From: an uncultured Desulfobulbaceae bacterium
GTDB lineage: Bacteria > Desulfobacterota > Desulfobulbia > Desulfobulbales > BM004
Direction: 5' to 3'
NCBI GenBank assembly: GCA_947259115.1
Contig: CAMYKS010000005.1
Coordinates: 64,410 to 128,409, forward strand
DNA: 64,000 nucleotides
Shown: positions 63,851 to 64,000 of the stretch, piece after piece
How the letters are laid out: the number at the start of each line of letters is the position of its first letter
Numbering within the stretch: position 1 is the stretch's first letter
Translations under genes and position numbers: made by a program
The notes under the pieces: model-generated
Seen by the model: only the letters and a program-made list of their open reading frames with translations
Told to the model about the DNA's origin: nothing
The model's database searches: none

Positions 63851-64000
63851 TTATGTGTCAGAGGAAGGCTCCCCGGCCTGTTTCTGTTTTTTGGGGCCAG
63901 GCTCTTTCCGCACCCCGCCAAGCATGTGTCCGATGGCCAGCAGAGGATGATGCCGTATCATACGAGGCCCCGAATACCGCATGACCTCCCGGACCTTTTC
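63851..64000 (-). CDS. C-terminal end of an unidentified protein (partial)
   Basis: A minus-strand frame enters from the right edge and stops at 63851-63853. The 49 visible residues include VMRYSGPRMIRHHPLLAIGHM and end with a basic, disordered tail (RKEPGPKKQKQAGEPSSDT). The block YSGPRM...HPLLAI looks like a conserved C-terminal motif, but I cannot name the family. Confidence 0.6.
   Translation of the reverse strand, partial: EKVREVMRYSGPRMIRHHPLLAIGHMLGGVRKEPGPKKQKQAGEPSSDT

Overview
The window looks like a chromosomal segment of a sulfate-reducing or sulfur-disproportionating Desulfobacterota, most plausibly Desulfobulbales-like. The main evidence is a complete dsrM-K-J-O-P membrane complex operon (38547-43763), preceded by an RsbRD-N-terminal-type gene. 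Supporting evidence is a mitochondrial/spirochaete-type elongation factor G, two DUF3786 proteins, a probable DVU0772-family protein and many small c-type or Fe-S modules. Base composition is moderate and even; only a few intergenic stretches look foreign.

Layout. 1-2210: end of an unknown gene, a ParB-like protein, a ferric-reductase-like membrane protein and a YceI protein. 2449-8278: a tripartite RND efflux operon (outer-membrane lipoprotein, adaptor, pump). 8359-11555: a frameshifted radical SAM gene, a DUF502 membrane protein and a DUF4382 lipoprotein. 11556-20190: an accessory island with a degenerate group II intron behind a terminator, two large paralogous secreted metalloproteases on the minus strand (each preceded by a sigma-54-type promoter), a small TA-flanked MITE, a nested palindrome, and the decaying tandem-repeat tail of the second protease. 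20425-30579: SprT-like/DUF2786 protein, cold-shock protein, SlyD, DUF3786, ATP-dependent PEP carboxykinase, S4 protein, small lipoprotein, TypA, nitroreductase and an acidic zinc-ribbon protein.

31068-37730: tRNA-Phe with its promoter, elongation factor G, a RecA-fold ATPase, a eukaryotic-type HisA and RecD2. 37979-43835: the dsr operon and its terminator. 43864-53529: flavodoxin-like protein, OmpA and NlpC/P60 lipoproteins, dprA-dnaG, a Ca2+/cation antiporter and a FecR/DUF6600 secreted protein. 53816-61002: co-directional small genes (Fe-S/DUF3786, gamma-glutamylcyclotransferase-like, hydrolase, Tpx, GNAT) and a HEAT-like plus HD-GYP pair. 61146-64000: DVU0772-like protein, membrane Mrr-like nuclease, a minimal HD-GYP protein and the end of a gene running off the right edge.

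How they work together: DsrMKJOP couples quinone and periplasmic redox chemistry to cytoplasmic sulfite reduction. PckA, the HisA-like enzyme and EF-G are housekeeping functions. The protease pair is a regulated secreted module. The most unusual items are the intron remnant placed exactly after a terminator U-tract, the shared sigma-54 promoters of the protease paralogues, the repeat-expanded and decaying protease tail, a strong palindrome overlapping a promoter upstream of EF-G, and the eukaryotic-type HisA. I found no CRISPR array, prophage or obvious defence cassette. All identifications come from reading the sequence; no database search was run.
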